From: Stenotrophomonas sp. SAM-B
Lineage (GTDB): Bacteria; Pseudomonadota; Gammaproteobacteria; Xanthomonadales; Xanthomonadaceae
Direction of reading: 5' to 3'
Assembly (NCBI RefSeq): GCF_013387485.1
Contig: NZ_JABBXB010000001.1
Coordinates: forward strand, 330,001 to 394,000
DNA: 64,000 nucleotides
A program made the position numbers and the translations under genes. Below the pieces are notes generated by a model. That model made no database searches. It saw only the letters and a program-made list of their open reading frames with translations, and had not been told where the DNA came from. Of the stretch, positions 39,585 through 49,317 are shown piece after piece; position 1 is the stretch's first letter; every line of letters starts with the position of its first letter.

Positions 39585-39952
39585 ATTACCGTCGAATTCT
39601 GCACGGTGCCAAATTCTGGTTCTGGGTGGCGTTGTTTGTCGCGTACTCGGCCGGAGCGGTGGGCCTGGTGATGATCGATACCTATGACGATCGTTACCGA
39701 AGCCTGTCCAAAGTGCAGTTGACCTCGGTGAAGGCCGATGCCGAAGTGCGTCGCGCCGGTGCCAGCCAGGTCGCTGCGGTGTATCGCGCGCAGAGTGGCA
39801 TGCCGTTCGCTTCGCTGCCCACCGGCAGCACCTTCCAGGTGGTGTGGCCGGATGGCTCCACCGAAACGATGGTGATCATGGACCCGACCTCGTCGCTGGG
39901 CGTGGAGCCGGTGAAGAACTCGCAGGTCACTGCGGCGGATACCGCCAAGTGA
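39581..39952 (+). CDS. Small hypothetical membrane protein
   Basis: A 123-aa protein with one N-terminal TM helix ([20 protein letters not shown]) and a periplasmic-side tail. That tail has a short beta-rich motif ([20 protein letters not shown]) but no family I know. It overlaps the 320-aa anchored protein by 4 nt, which suggests the two act together at the inner membrane. Confidence 0.7.
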   Translation: MNYRRILHGAKFWFWVALFVAYSAGAVGLVMIDTYDDRYRSLSKVQLTSVKADAEVRRAGASQVAAVYRAQSGMPFASLPTGSTFQVVWPDGSTETMVIMDPTSSLGVEPVKNSQVTAADTAK

Positions 39953-39971
39953 CAGCCAGACAGGGGCGGCG

Positions 39972-40673
39972 GTGTCCGACCTGCCTGCGCTGATCGTATT
40001 GCCGGGCATGGATGCCACCGGCACGCTGCATACCGCCTTCATCGATGCGATGGCCGCGCGGGGCGTGGCCACCTCGGTCATCGCCTACCCGCGGGATGTT
40101 CCTCTCGATTACCCCGCGCTGTTGCCCTTCGTGCAGGCGGCGCTGCCGCGCGATGCGCCGTTCGTGTTGTTGGGGGAGTCGTTTTCGGGGCCGTTGGCGC
40201 TGACCGTCGCCGCCGCTGCGCCTTCGCGACTGCAGGGGCTGATCCTCTCCACGACCTTTGCCCGCGCGCATTGGCCCGCCGGGCGCGCGCTGCGCCCGCT
40301 GCTGCCGTATGTGCCGATGCGGGGCATGCCGTCGCCAGCGCTGTCATGGTGGCTGCTGGGTCGCTGGGCAACGCCAGCGTTGCGGGACGGCCTGCGGAAG
40401 GCGCTGGCCCAGGTCACTGTTCCGGTCCTGCGCGCGCGCCTGCGTGCCGTGCTTGACGTTGATGCGCGTGCGGCCCTGCCCGACATCGCAGTGCCGATGC
40501 TGTGTCTGCAGGCCTCGCATGACCGCCTCCTGCCTGCGCGGGCGGAGCACGAATGGGCACGCTTGCTGCCGCAGGCACAGCAGCACACCGTGGCGGGCCC
40601 TCATCTGCTTCTGCAGGCCAACCCGAAGGCGGCCGCCGACGTGGTGCGTCAGTTCATGGGCGGGCTCGGATAG
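39972..40673 (+). CDS. Alpha/beta hydrolase
   Basis: A 233-aa serine hydrolase of the alpha/beta fold. The nucleophile elbow GESFSG (VLLGESFSGPLAL) is near residue 70, the acid is probably Asp in LQASHDRLLPA, and the His is in VAGPHLLLQ. PALIVLPGMDATG is the oxyanion-hole strand. Start is GTG at 39972 with a GGGGCGG site; no ATG fits. It is 20 nt downstream of the two membrane genes and ends before a terminator. Substrate unknown. Confidence 0.82.
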   Translation: MSDLPALIVLPGMDATGTLHTAFIDAMAARGVATSVIAYPRDVPLDYPALLPFVQAALPRDAPFVLLGESFSGPLALTVAAAAPSRLQGLILSTTFARAHWPAGRALRPLLPYVPMRGMPSPALSWWLLGRWATPALRDGLRKALAQVTVPVLRARLRAVLDVDARAALPDIAVPMLCLQASHDRLLPARAEHEWARLLPQAQQHTVAGPHLLLQANPKAAADVVRQFMGGLG

Positions 40674-40698
40674 GGCAGCGGAAAAACGCAGGCAAACA

Positions 40699-40725
40699 AA
40701 AAGGCGGGGAAATCCCCGCCTTTCT
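40699..40725. terminator. Bidirectional terminator between hydrolase gene and accC
   Basis: AAAGGCGGGG-AAA-TCCCCGCCTTT-type hairpin with A/T flanks, placed between convergent genes. Confidence 0.88.
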
Positions 40726-40755
40726 GCTGTCCAGCGTCCCGCGCGAGCGCGTCGA

Positions 40756-42123
40756 TCAGGTCAGCGCGATCGACTTGTTCTTGCGTTCGGCCAGGCGCTT
40801 TTCCAGGTAGTGGATGTTCTGCCCACCGGCCTGGAAGCCCTTGTCGCGCATGATGCGCTGCTGCAGCGCGACGTTGGTCTTGATGCCGTCCACGACCAGT
40901 TCGCTCAGCGCCACGCGCATGCGCGCGATCGCGGTCTCGCGATCCGGGCCGTGCACGATCAGTTTGCCGATCATCGAGTCATAGTTCGGCGGCACGCGGT
41001 AACCACTGTAGATGTGGGTATCCACGCGCACGCCGGGGCCACCCGGCGGATGGAAGGCGGTGATCTGGCCCGGGCTCGGCACGAAGGTTTCGGCGTCTTC
41101 GGCGTTGATGCGGCACTCGATCGCGTGGCCGGTCAGCACCACGTCGCTCTGCTTGATGGTCAGCTTCTGGCCGGCGGCGATGCGCAGCTGCTCGCAGACC
41201 AGGTCGATGCCGGTCACCATCTCCGTCACCGGATGTTCCACCTGCACGCGGGTGTTCATTTCGATGAAGTAGAAACGGCCGTCTTCGAACAGGAACTCGA
41301 AGGTACCCGCGCCGCGGTAGCCGATGCGGATGCAGGCTTCCACGCAGACCTTGCCGATCTCATCGCGCAGCTCGGTGGTGATGCCCGGTGCCGGCGCTTC
41401 TTCCACCACCTTCTGATGGCGGCGCTGCATCGAGCAGTCGCGTTCACCGAGGTGGATGGCGTTGCCCTGGCCGTCGGCGAGCACCTGGATCTCCACGTGG
41501 CGCGGATTCTCCAGGAACTTCTCCATGTAGACCTGATCGTTGCTGAAAGCGGCCTTGGCTTCGGACTTGGTGGTCTCGATCGCCGCCTTCAACGAGGCTT
41601 CGGCATGCACCACGCGCATGCCGCGGCCGCCACCGCCACCGGAGGCCTTGATGATGACCGGGTAGCCGATCTCACGGGCGATCTTGGTGTTGGCCACGAT
41701 GTCGTCGGTCAGCGGGCCGCCCGAGCCGGGCACGCACGGCACGCCGGCGGCCTTCATCGCGCGGATCGCTTCCACCTTGTCGCCCATCAGGCGGATGGTG
41801 TCGGCCTTGGGGCCGATGAAGATGAAGCCGGATTCTTCCACGCGCTCGGCGAAGTCGGCGTTCTCCGACAGGAAGCCGTAGCCCGGGTGGATGGCCTGGG
41901 CGTCGGTGACTTCCGCCGCGGCGATCAGGGCCGGGATGTTGAGGTAGCTCTCCGAGGACGGTGCCGGACCGATGCAGACCGACTCGTCGGCCATGGCCAC
42001 GTGCTTGAGGTTGCGGTCGACCGTGGAATGCACAGCCACCGTGCGGATGCCCAGGGTATGGCACGCGCGCAGGATGCGCAGCGCGATCTCCCCTCGGTTG
42101 GCAATAACGACTTTGTCGAGCAT
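40756..42123 (-). CDS. accC: Biotin carboxylase subunit of acetyl-CoA carboxylase
   Basis: ATP-grasp enzyme that carboxylates BCCP-bound biotin in the first step of fatty-acid synthesis. The 455-aa protein has [20 protein letters not shown], the glycine-rich ATP loop [14 protein letters not shown], the [20 protein letters not shown] segment, [20 protein letters not shown] and [14 protein letters not shown]. It lies 10 nt behind accB, as expected for an operon. Confidence 0.98.
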   Translation of the reverse strand: MLDKVVIANRGEIALRILRACHTLGIRTVAVHSTVDRNLKHVAMADESVCIGPAPSSESYLNIPALIAAAEVTDAQAIHPGYGFLSENADFAERVEESGFIFIGPKADTIRLMGDKVEAIRAMKAAGVPCVPGSGGPLTDDIVANTKIAREIGYPVIIKASGGGGGRGMRVVHAEASLKAAIETTKSEAKAAFSNDQVYMEKFLENPRHVEIQVLADGQGNAIHLGERDCSMQRRHQKVVEEAPAPGITTELRDEIGKVCVEACIRIGYRGAGTFEFLFEDGRFYFIEMNTRVQVEHPVTEMVTGIDLVCEQLRIAAGQKLTIKQSDVVLTGHAIECRINAEDAETFVPSPGQITAFHPPGGPGVRVDTHIYSGYRVPPNYDSMIGKLIVHGPDRETAIARMRVALSELVVDGIKTNVALQQRIMRDKGFQAGGQNIHYLEKRLAERKNKSIALT

Positions 42124-42133
42124 GGACTAATCC

Positions 42134-42622
42134 TTAGCCGATCACGAACAGCGGCTGGTCGAATTCGACCGGCTGGCCGTTTTCGCCCAGGATGGCGACG
42201 ATGGTGCCGGAGACATCGGCTTCGATCGGGTTGAACATCTTCATCGCTTCGATGATCGCCAGCGTTTCACCGGCCTTGACGGCCTGGCCGACCGACACGA
42301 AGGCCGGCTTGTCCGGCGAGGACGACGAGTAGAAGGTGCCGACCATCGGCGCGCGCAGCACGTGGCCATCGGGCAGCGCGTTGCCGGCCTTGGCGGTGCC
42401 ACCGGTGGAGGCTTCGGTCGGCGACTGCATCGGCATCGCCGGGGCCGCGGGCTGTGCCGGGGCCGGGGCCATCATCATCTGCGGCTGGGCCTGCACCATG
42501 CCGTAGCCGGAGACGGGGGCGCGCGACAGGCGCACGGACTCTTCGCCTTCCTTGATTTCGATTTCGGCGAGGTTCGACTCTTCCAGCAGGTCGATCAGTT
42601 TCTTGATTTTGCGGAGATCCAT
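42134..42622 (-). CDS. accB: Biotin carboxyl carrier protein of acetyl-CoA carboxylase
   Basis: A 162-aa carrier with three parts: an N-terminal helical domain ([20 protein letters not shown]), a Pro/Ala/Met-rich linker (about 50-85), and a C-terminal biotinyl domain with the lysine in [14 protein letters not shown]. The thumb region ([20 protein letters not shown]) is present. Transcribed ahead of accC. Confidence 0.98.
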   Translation of the reverse strand: MDLRKIKKLIDLLEESNLAEIEIKEGEESVRLSRAPVSGYGMVQAQPQMMMAPAPAQPAAPAMPMQSPTEASTGGTAKAGNALPDGHVLRAPMVGTFYSSSSPDKPAFVSVGQAVKAGETLAIIEAMKMFNPIEADVSGTIVAILGENGQPVEFDQPLFVIG

Positions 42623-42676
42623 AGGGGCCTCTTTAGCTCGTGGTGTCAGTGTGGTGGGAAGCGCGGTGCGCTCGGG

Positions 42677-43099
42677 TCAAAGCAATTCGTAGAAGTCGCG
42701 CAGCTGGCGGATACGGTCACGCGTGAGGGTGGTCAGGCAGCGCATCTGCGCGCCATTGCGGGCCGAGCCGTCGGAATTCAACAGGTACACCGCGTCGCAG
42801 TCGTGGTCGCGCAGTTCGACCCAGGCGCGCTGGGCCAGCACCAGCTGCTGCTCGGCGTTGCCGCACCAGCTGCAGGCACCGCCGTCGGCCGGGGAGCGCA
42901 GCTGCCGGCGCGCCTGCGCGTACACAGCATTGAGTTCGACGTCGGCGGCGGCCGCCACGTCCGAGGCGCACAGGTCGCGCTCCATCGTGGTGACCGGGTG
43001 CGCACAGTCGATGCCCTCATCCTCGCGGTCGCCGGCGACGGCGGCGCCACACAGGCAGCCCCACAGCACGACGCTGGCGAGGACACGCGGCAGTGTCAT
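42677..43099 (-). CDS. Secreted LprI-like (DUF1311) protein
   Basis: A 140-aa protein with signal peptide (LPRVLASVVLWGCLCGAAVA-G) and the DUF1311/LprI pattern: Cys, TTMERDLCASDVAAAADVEL then NAVY, QLVLAQRAWVELRDHDCDAV. Members include lysozyme-inhibitor lipoproteins, but function here is not shown. The start ATG at 43099 shares its A with the aroQ stop (TGATG), so it is coupled to aroQ. This places it between aroQ and accB. Confidence 0.82.
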   Translation of the reverse strand: MTLPRVLASVVLWGCLCGAAVAGDREDEGIDCAHPVTTMERDLCASDVAAAADVELNAVYAQARRQLRSPADGGACSWCGNAEQQLVLAQRAWVELRDHDCDAVYLLNSDGSARNGAQMRCLTTLTRDRIRQLRDFYELL

Positions 43100-43548
43100 C
43101 ACGCGGAGGCGGCCGCCAGCCGGGTCAGCGCCGCATCCATCGCATAGCGATAGCTGTCCGCACCGAACCCACAGATCACCCCGACCGCCTTGTCGCTGAA
43201 ATAGCTGTGCTGGCGGAAGGGCTCGCGTGCATGCGGGTTGGACAGATGGATCTCGATGAAGGGCACGTCCACCGCGGCCAGCGCATCGCGCAGGGCCACC
43301 GAGGTATGGGTGAACGCCGCCGGATTGATCAGGATGAAGGCCGTACCATCGTCACGGGCCGCCTGGACCCGGTCCACCAGCACGTGCTCGGCGTTGGACT
43401 GCAGCGCCTCCACGGCGTGGCCGGTGGCCTGCGCCTGGGCCAGCAGGGCCTGGTCGATCTGCCCCAGCGTGGTGTGCCCATACACGCCCGGCTCGCGCGT
43501 ACCGAGCAGGTTGAGGTTGGGGCCATGCAGGACCAGCAGTTTCGCCAT
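43099..43548 (-). CDS. aroQ: 3-dehydroquinate dehydratase, type II
   Basis: Third step of the shikimate pathway. 149 aa, the normal type II size. The catalytic loop is in the N-terminal segment ([20 protein letters not shown]), and [20 protein letters not shown] and the [20 protein letters not shown] active-site helix are complete. Head of the aroQ-lprI-like-accB-accC run. Confidence 0.98.
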   Translation of the reverse strand: MAKLLVLHGPNLNLLGTREPGVYGHTTLGQIDQALLAQAQATGHAVEALQSNAEHVLVDRVQAARDDGTAFILINPAAFTHTSVALRDALAAVDVPFIEIHLSNPHAREPFRQHSYFSDKAVGVICGFGADSYRYAMDAALTRLAAASA

Positions 43549-43695
43549 GGGTGCCGAACAACAGGAAAGGGCGGAGTCTGGCGGAACTGGTGGATCGTGT
43601 CCAGTTCGACGAAGTTACGCGTGTTTCAAGCGTACGTTTGAAATTCGGCGGGGATCGTTGCGGCAGCAGGATGTCATCGTCCCCGCGGCGGCCGG

Positions 43696-44340
43696 TCAGG
43701 CTGGATCGCTGATGCGCAGTTGGGCGGTCAGCAACCGCGTCAGGTTCTTGCGGGCGAAGTACCCCTGCAGCTGGCGCGCCTTGATGGATTGGGCGCGAAG
43801 AAGCGGCTTGCCCTCGGCCGGATGGTCGATCTGGTAGCAGCGTGAGGCGCCGCAGAGCTCGGCCTGGCTCGCGGTGACCGCGACAACCGTCACCTCCAGT
43901 CCGTTGAAGGCGGTTCCGCTGCGGATGGCGGGGTTTTCCGTGCACGCGCGTTCGATCAGGGTCCGGAACCGTCCCAGGTCGCGCTCTCCTCCGCTGCTCA
44001 AGGTGCCGACATTGGTCGCGCGACGCGCATCGTCGTCTTCCTCTGGGCCCTCGCTCCATCGCTCGTTCCGCTCCGGGATGACGGCGCGCACCACGTTGCC
44101 GTCGGGGTCGATCAGGTCGATCACCACATCCAGCAGGTAGACCGGCTCCAGGCCCAGGTTGGTCACGAAGCAGTGGGCGTCCAGGTCCTTCCCAGCGCCC
44201 GAGGTGATCAATATCGACGGCCGCTGCTGGCGTCGGTAGCTCTGCAGGAAGACGCTGAGATACACGATCCAGATCAACGCGGTCACGCAGGTCATGGCCG
44301 CCGTGATCAAGGGCGCATAGTGGACGAGGTTCTGGATCAT
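43696..44340 (-). CDS. Hypothetical single-pass membrane protein
   Basis: A 214-aa protein of unknown function. One N-terminal TM helix (LITAAMTCVTALIWIVYLSV) precedes a soluble beta-rich domain (RPSILITSGAGKDLDAHCFV, VYLLDVVIDLIDPDGNVV, FNGLEVTVVAVTASQAELCG). The ATG at 44340 has a GGAAGCG site; the longer frame (to 44460) adds a low-complexity leader in the kinase downstream region. It is transcribed away from the histidine kinase end with no clear operon partner. Confidence 0.68.
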   Translation of the reverse strand: MIQNLVHYAPLITAAMTCVTALIWIVYLSVFLQSYRRQQRPSILITSGAGKDLDAHCFVTNLGLEPVYLLDVVIDLIDPDGNVVRAVIPERNERWSEGPEEDDDARRATNVGTLSSGGERDLGRFRTLIERACTENPAIRSGTAFNGLEVTVVAVTASQAELCGASRCYQIDHPAEGKPLLRAQSIKARQLQGYFARKNLTRLLTAQLRISDPA

Positions 44341-44480
44341 CACGCTTCCGCAGTCTGTCGAGCGCTCCGGTACCGGCGCTGCCAGAAGGCATGCGGCACC
44401 CGGCTGCTGAGCACCCATCATCGCGTGCGGCGCGCAGGCACGCCGTGAATGCCTGCGCATCGGCGTGCAACGTATCGCGC

Positions 44481-47348
44481 TCAGCGCACCTCGGCCAGCA
44501 CCGCCCGCACCCGCAACGCCAGTTCCTCCAGCGTGAACGGCTTGCCGATCAGGTGGACATCGGGGTCGAGCACGCCATCGTTCTCCAGCGCATTGCGGCT
44601 GTACCCGGTGGTGAACAGCACTTTCAGTGCCGGTCGCCGCCTGAGCGCCTCATCGGCCAGCTGCCGCCCGTTGACCTCCGGCATCACGACATCGGTGAAC
44701 AGCAGCGCGATGTCGGGATGGCGGTCGAGCAGGGTCAGCGCCGTGGCGGCTCCCTCGGCCGCGAGCACCGGGTAGCCCAGTTCGGTCAGCGCTTCGACGG
44801 AAAACTGTCGTACGCCGGGCTCGTCTTCGACGACCAGGACGAGTTCCCGACCCCCGCTCAGGGCGCGGTTGTCCTCTCTTCCGGCCGGGGGCGATGGCGC
44901 GACATCCACCCTGCGGCGCGGAAGATACAGGGTCACCGTTGTTCCCTGTCCCGGGGTCGAATCGATGTTCACGTGGCCGGCCGACTGTTTGACGAAGCCG
45001 TACACCTGGGACAGGCCCAGGCCGGTGCCTTGCCCCACCTTCTTGGTGGTGAAGAACGGATCGAAGGCCTTGGCGATGACCTCGGGCGGCATGCCGCTGC
45101 CGTTGTCCGCCACGGTGATCCGGACGTACTCGCCCTCGGGGACCTCTGCCGCTGCGGCACCGTCATCGGCGGCGATCATGCAGTTGGCCGTCTCCACTAC
45201 CAGGCGCCCGCCACCGGGCAGTGCGTCGCGCGCGTTGACCGCCAGGTTGAGGATCACGTTCTCCAGCTGGTTGGCATCGGCGAACGTGCACCAGACCTGT
45301 GCGGCCAGCACGGTTTCCAGGCGGATGCTGCTGCCCAGCGAATGCACGAGCAGGTCCGACATCCCGGCCACCAACCGGTTCACATCCAACGGCACCGGTT
45401 GCAACGGCTGCTGCCGGGAAAACGCCAGCAGGCGCTGGGTGAGCTGCGCGGCGCGGGTCGCGCCGTCGATGGCCATGTCGATGTAGCGCTTGGCGCGCGG
45501 ATCGCTGTCGCCCATCCGCATCGCCAGCAGGTCCAGCGGGCCGATCACGGTGGCAAGCATGTTGTTGAAGTCGTGCGCGATGCCGCCGGTCAGCTGGCCC
45601 ACCGCCTCCATCTTCTGGCTCTGGCGCAGGGCATCTTCCACGCGCGTGCGCTGCGCCACTTCTTCCAGCACCCGGCTCTCCAGGTGCTCGTTCAATTCCT
45701 GCAGCCGGGCATCTGCCAGTTTGCGCGCGGTGATCTCGATCGCCACGCCCACGACCCGGACGCAGCGGTCGCCCTCGAAATGCCCGCGTCCTTTCGCCGC
45801 GACCCAGCGCACCACGCCGTCTTCCTTGCCGACGGTGCGGTATTCCACGTCGTAGAGCGCGCGCCGCGCCGGGTCGGCGGCCGCCGCAAACGCGGCGACA
45901 GTGGCGGCGCGGTCGTCGGGATGCAGCCCGTCATGGAAGTCGCACATCGACACCGGCACCTCGGGCGAGATGCCGAACATCGCCTTCGTCCGCGCCGGCC
46001 AGATCAGCGCGTCGCGCACGAGGTCCACATCCCAGAAGCCCATGTCACCGGCCTCCGTGGCAAAGCGCAGGCGTTCCTCGCTCTGGGCGAGCGCGGCTTC
46101 GGCCGCCTGGCGGACGGTCAGGTCCAGCATCGCGCCGATCATCCGCAGCGGCTCGCCCACGCCGCCGCGCAGCACGGTCCCGCGATCGAGCACGGAGGCG
46201 AAACTGCCGTCGGCGCGACGGAACCGGTACTCGCTGTTCCACGCGGTTCCACCGCCCTCGATCACGGCATGGATGTCCCTGTCCACGCGCGCCCGGTCGT
46301 CCGGATGGATGTGATCCAGCCACCACTGCGCGCTGGTCTCGCTCAGCGCATGGCCGAACAGGGTGGTCAGTGCTTCGTTCCAGATGACCTGGCCATCGGA
46401 GATGCGCCAGTCCCAGATGGCATCATTGGTGGCGTGGGCGGCCAGCCGATAACGCTCCTCCACTTCCAGATGGCGGGCCTCGGCGGCCTTGCGGTCGGTG
46501 ATGTCCAGTGACGTGCCGACCAGCCCCACCACCACACCGTCGGCGTCGCGCAGGGGCGATTTGGTCGACAGCCAATGCGCACGCCGGCCATCGGGGAAAC
46601 TCACTTCTTCTTCGAGCTGCTCGGTCTGCCCGCTGGCCATGACGCGCTCGTCGGTGGCCATCACGATGGCTGCCTGGGCAGGGTCACCGAGCAGCTCGGC
46701 GTCGGTGCGGCCGACGTAGATCTCCGGCGGCAGGCCGATCAGCTCGGTGGTGCCGCGGTTGCCGATCAGCATCCGGCCCTGCCGGTCCTTGGCGTACACC
46801 ACGCCGGGTGCGGCTTCGACGAAGGAACGCAGCAGGGTCTGGGCCTGGTCGCGCTCCGCTTCGACCCGGCGGCGCTCATCGATATCGATCAGTACCCCGG
46901 GGAAGCCGACGGCCTGCCCGTGCGCGTCGAGGTCTACCCGGCCGATCGCCTCGATCCAGCGATAGGCGCCGTCGGCGCCGCGGGTTCGATACTGGTGGGC
47001 GTAGCGGCCACCGCGGCGGACCGCTTCGGCAATCGCCTCGGCCAGGCCGGCGCGGTCGTCGGGGTGGACGGCGGACACGACCTGCTCCAGGCGCAGCTCG
47101 GTGCGGGCCAGCGCCGGGTCGAGGCCATGGGCCAGGGCCAGGGCATCGTCGACGGTCAGGCTGTCCTGGGCAACATCCCAGAACCAGGTACCGATGATCG
47201 CACCGGCGGCCAGTGCCATCCTGACGCGCTCGGCATCACGCTCGCCGTGGGAACCGGGGGAAGGTGAAGAGCTCAAGCTGTACTCGCGGTCGGCAGGGGG
47301 TCGGATGCACCGGCCTCGGGACGGCAGGCGGCGCGGGGCGGACACCAT
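44481..47348 (-). CDS. Hybrid sensor histidine kinase with four PAS domains and a receiver
   Basis: A soluble multi-PAS hybrid kinase of about 955 aa. PAS 1-4 occupy roughly 42-545, with repeated HPDDR-type endings and PAC motifs ([30 protein letters not shown]). The HisKA box is [15 protein letters not shown] (His near 590). HATPase boxes are [23 protein letters not shown] and [14 protein letters not shown]. The C-terminal receiver has its phosphoacceptor in LLFTDVVMP (near 886). No TM segment, so it senses a cytoplasmic signal. Start uncertain: ATG at 47348 lies just downstream of the TetR stop, and downstream GTG/ATG codons are possible. Confidence 0.85.
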   Translation of the reverse strand: MVSAPRRLPSRGRCIRPPADREYSLSSSPSPGSHGERDAERVRMALAAGAIIGTWFWDVAQDSLTVDDALALAHGLDPALARTELRLEQVVSAVHPDDRAGLAEAIAEAVRRGGRYAHQYRTRGADGAYRWIEAIGRVDLDAHGQAVGFPGVLIDIDERRRVEAERDQAQTLLRSFVEAAPGVVYAKDRQGRMLIGNRGTTELIGLPPEIYVGRTDAELLGDPAQAAIVMATDERVMASGQTEQLEEEVSFPDGRRAHWLSTKSPLRDADGVVVGLVGTSLDITDRKAAEARHLEVEERYRLAAHATNDAIWDWRISDGQVIWNEALTTLFGHALSETSAQWWLDHIHPDDRARVDRDIHAVIEGGGTAWNSEYRFRRADGSFASVLDRGTVLRGGVGEPLRMIGAMLDLTVRQAAEAALAQSEERLRFATEAGDMGFWDVDLVRDALIWPARTKAMFGISPEVPVSMCDFHDGLHPDDRAATVAAFAAAADPARRALYDVEYRTVGKEDGVVRWVAAKGRGHFEGDRCVRVVGVAIEITARKLADARLQELNEHLESRVLEEVAQRTRVEDALRQSQKMEAVGQLTGGIAHDFNNMLATVIGPLDLLAMRMGDSDPRAKRYIDMAIDGATRAAQLTQRLLAFSRQQPLQPVPLDVNRLVAGMSDLLVHSLGSSIRLETVLAAQVWCTFADANQLENVILNLAVNARDALPGGGRLVVETANCMIAADDGAAAAEVPEGEYVRITVADNGSGMPPEVIAKAFDPFFTTKKVGQGTGLGLSQVYGFVKQSAGHVNIDSTPGQGTTVTLYLPRRRVDVAPSPPAGREDNRALSGGRELVLVVEDEPGVRQFSVEALTELGYPVLAAEGAATALTLLDRHPDIALLFTDVVMPEVNGRQLADEALRRRPALKVLFTTGYSRNALENDGVLDPDVHLIGKPFTLEELALRVRAVLAEVR

Positions 47349-47380
47349 AGGGTATCGGCGCGAGGCGAGCTGTGAAGCCG

Positions 47381-47995
47381 TCAGGCGGGCAGCTTGCCTG
47401 GGGACGTCGGCGCGCTGCAGCGCAGCCCGCGCAGCAGCAGCTCCAGCGCAACCCCGCTCTGTGCCAGCCGCGCATCGCCATCGTCGCCGTCGGCGATCCA
47501 GAACGCCGCCTCGGCGAGGCTGCCGTACACGAGGGAGGCGAGGGCCTGCGGATGGGCGTCGGCGACCACACCCAGATCGATCAGGTGCGCCAGCAGACGC
47601 TGCATGGAATCGATGCAGTGGCGCTGTGATTCCGGCGAGGCACCGCCCAGCACGGCGCGCGCATCGCGCAGCACGATGCGCTGGATGGTGGGTTCGCGGG
47701 CCATCTCCAGGTACCCGATGCAGCGCAGCCGGAATCCCTCCCACGGGTCCACGGCGGCGTCGGAGATCGCCTTCAGGCGCGCGTCCATCTCCGCGTCGAG
47801 CTCATCGACGACCGCCGCGAGCAGCCCCTGCTTGTCGCCGAAGTGGTGGTAGAGGGCGCCGCGGGTGAGGCCGGCCTGCGCGGTGAGATCGTCCATCGAA
47901 GTATCGGCGTAGCCCCGCTCGCTGAAGACCGCGCGGGCGGTCGCCAGCAGGGTGGCGCGGGTCTGCTCCATCTCGGCGCGGGTACGACGGGCCAT
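47381..47995 (-). CDS. TetR/AcrR-family repressor
   Basis: A 204-aa regulator. The N-terminal HTH is typical (TRATLLATARAVFSERGYAD, LTAQAGLTRGALYHHFGDKQ) and resembles AcrR/TtgR-type efflux repressors, with a ligand-binding helical C-terminus. It is divergent from two MFS pump genes, with two palindromic sites in the 101-bp gap, so it probably represses both itself and the pumps and is released by a pump substrate. Confidence 0.9.
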   Translation of the reverse strand: MARRTRAEMEQTRATLLATARAVFSERGYADTSMDDLTAQAGLTRGALYHHFGDKQGLLAAVVDELDAEMDARLKAISDAAVDPWEGFRLRCIGYLEMAREPTIQRIVLRDARAVLGGASPESQRHCIDSMQRLLAHLIDLGVVADAHPQALASLVYGSLAEAAFWIADGDDGDARLAQSGVALELLLRGLRCSAPTSPGKLPA

Positions 47996-48030
47996 CGGCC
48001 TCTCCTTGGATGCGGGGGCGGACGCTGGTT

Positions 48031-48049
48031 TACATCCGGAGCGTATGTA
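48031..48049. promoter_or_regulatory. Candidate TetR operator 1
   Basis: TACATCCG-GAG-CGTATGTA is a 19-bp near-perfect palindrome (one mismatch) in the gap between tetR and the MFS gene. Confidence 0.55.
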
Positions 48050-48062
48050 TATAGGATTTTAA

Positions 48063-48079
48063 ACATACGATGTGTATGT
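48063..48079. promoter_or_regulatory. Candidate TetR operator 2
   Basis: ACATAC-GATGT-GTATGT is a perfect 6+6 palindrome whose half-site matches operator 1 (CATAC/GTATG). The AT-rich stretch between the two sites (48047-48062) probably holds the promoter. Confidence 0.6.
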
Positions 48080-48096
48080 AAATTGAAAGAGAGCGG

Positions 48097-49317
48097 GTGA
48101 ACCAACCCATGACCCACCCTTATCGCGCGCTGTTCGCGGCGCCGGGCAGCACCGGCTTCGCCCTGGCGGGCCTGCTGGCGCGGCTGCCCTTGCCGATGAC
48201 CGGCATCGGCATCATCACGCTGCTCGCCCAGGTGCGCGGCAGCTATGCGCTGGCCGGCGCGGTGGCGGCTACCTTCGTGCTGACCTACGCGCTGCTGTCA
48301 CCGCAGGTCTCCCGTCTGGTGGACCGGCACGGGCAGCGCCGGGTGTTGCCGGTGGCTACCGGCGTCAGCGTGTTCGGCCTGCTGCTCCTGCTCGGCGCAT
48401 CGTGGTGGGCGGCGCCGGCCGCACTGCTGTTCTTCGGCGCCTTGCTGGCCGGCGCCATGCCCAGCATGTCGGCGATGGTGCGCGCGCGCTGGACCGCGAT
48501 CTACCGCGGGCAACCGCAGCTGCAGAGGGCGTACGCGCTGGAAACCGTGTTCGATGAAGTCACCTTCATCGCCGGGCCGCCGCTGTCGGTCGGCCTGGCG
48601 GTCGCCGTGCTGCCGCAGGCGGGTGTGCTTGCCGCGGCCGTGCTGCTGCCGATCGGCGCGTCTGCGCTGATCGCGCAGCGCAGGACCGAGCCCCCGGTCG
48701 AAGCGGCACGACGGAATGCCGCGCCTGCTGCGTCCGTCATCCGTCTGCCCGGCGTGCGGTGGCTGGCCGTCCTGATGGTCGCCATGGGCGTGATCGTCGG
48801 CACCGTCGATATCGTCAGCGTCGCCTTCGCCGCACACCTTGGGCAGCCCGCTGCCGCCAGCATCGTGCTGTGCGCGTATGCCGCCGGCTCCTGCCTGTCC
48901 GGCGTGCTGTTCGGTGCGCTCACCCTGCAGACGCCCCTGCGCCGCCTGCTGCTGCTGGGCGGGATCGCGACCGCGGTGACCACGTTGCCGCTGCTGCTGG
49001 TGGGAAGCATCGGCGCGCTGGCCGTGACGGTCTTCGTGGCGGGCGTGTTCTTCGCCCCCACCATGATCGTGGCGATGTCGTTGACCGAGCAGCAGGTGCC
49101 GCCGCGCCAGCTCACCGAGGGCATGACCTGGCTGCTGGCGGCGCTGAACGTGGGCGTGGCGCTGGGCGCCGCGATCTCCGGTTACGGGGTGGATGCACAC
49201 GGGCCGCGTGCTGGGTACCTGGTGGCGCTGTGTGCAGGAGGCGCGGTGCTGCTGGCGGCGGCGATCGCGCACGGCGTGTTGCGTCCGCGCGATTCACGCA
49301 CCCTGGAGATCTGCTGA
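48097..49317 (+). CDS. MFS transporter, probable drug efflux
   Basis: A 406-aa inner-membrane protein with about 12 TM segments of the major facilitator superfamily. The motif-A region (SRLVDRHGQRRVLPV) follows TM2, typical of drug:proton antiporters and related pumps. GTG at 48097 has an AGAGAG site 4 nt away; an ATG at 48109 is the alternative. Its stop overlaps the start of a second MFS gene by one base, and a TetR gene is divergent. Substrate unknown. Confidence 0.85.
   Translation: MNQPMTHPYRALFAAPGSTGFALAGLLARLPLPMTGIGIITLLAQVRGSYALAGAVAATFVLTYALLSPQVSRLVDRHGQRRVLPVATGVSVFGLLLLLGASWWAAPAALLFFGALLAGAMPSMSAMVRARWTAIYRGQPQLQRAYALETVFDEVTFIAGPPLSVGLAVAVLPQAGVLAAAVLLPIGASALIAQRRTEPPVEAARRNAAPAASVIRLPGVRWLAVLMVAMGVIVGTVDIVSVAFAAHLGQPAAASIVLCAYAAGSCLSGVLFGALTLQTPLRRLLLLGGIATAVTTLPLLLVGSIGALAVTVFVAGVFFAPTMIVAMSLTEQQVPPRQLTEGMTWLLAALNVGVALGAAISGYGVDAHGPRAGYLVALCAGGAVLLAAAIAHGVLRPRDSRTLEIC

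Noticed and set aside
44391..46511. A 706-codon plus-strand frame
   Set aside because: Antisense shadow of the hybrid histidine kinase, which has all kinase and receiver motifs.
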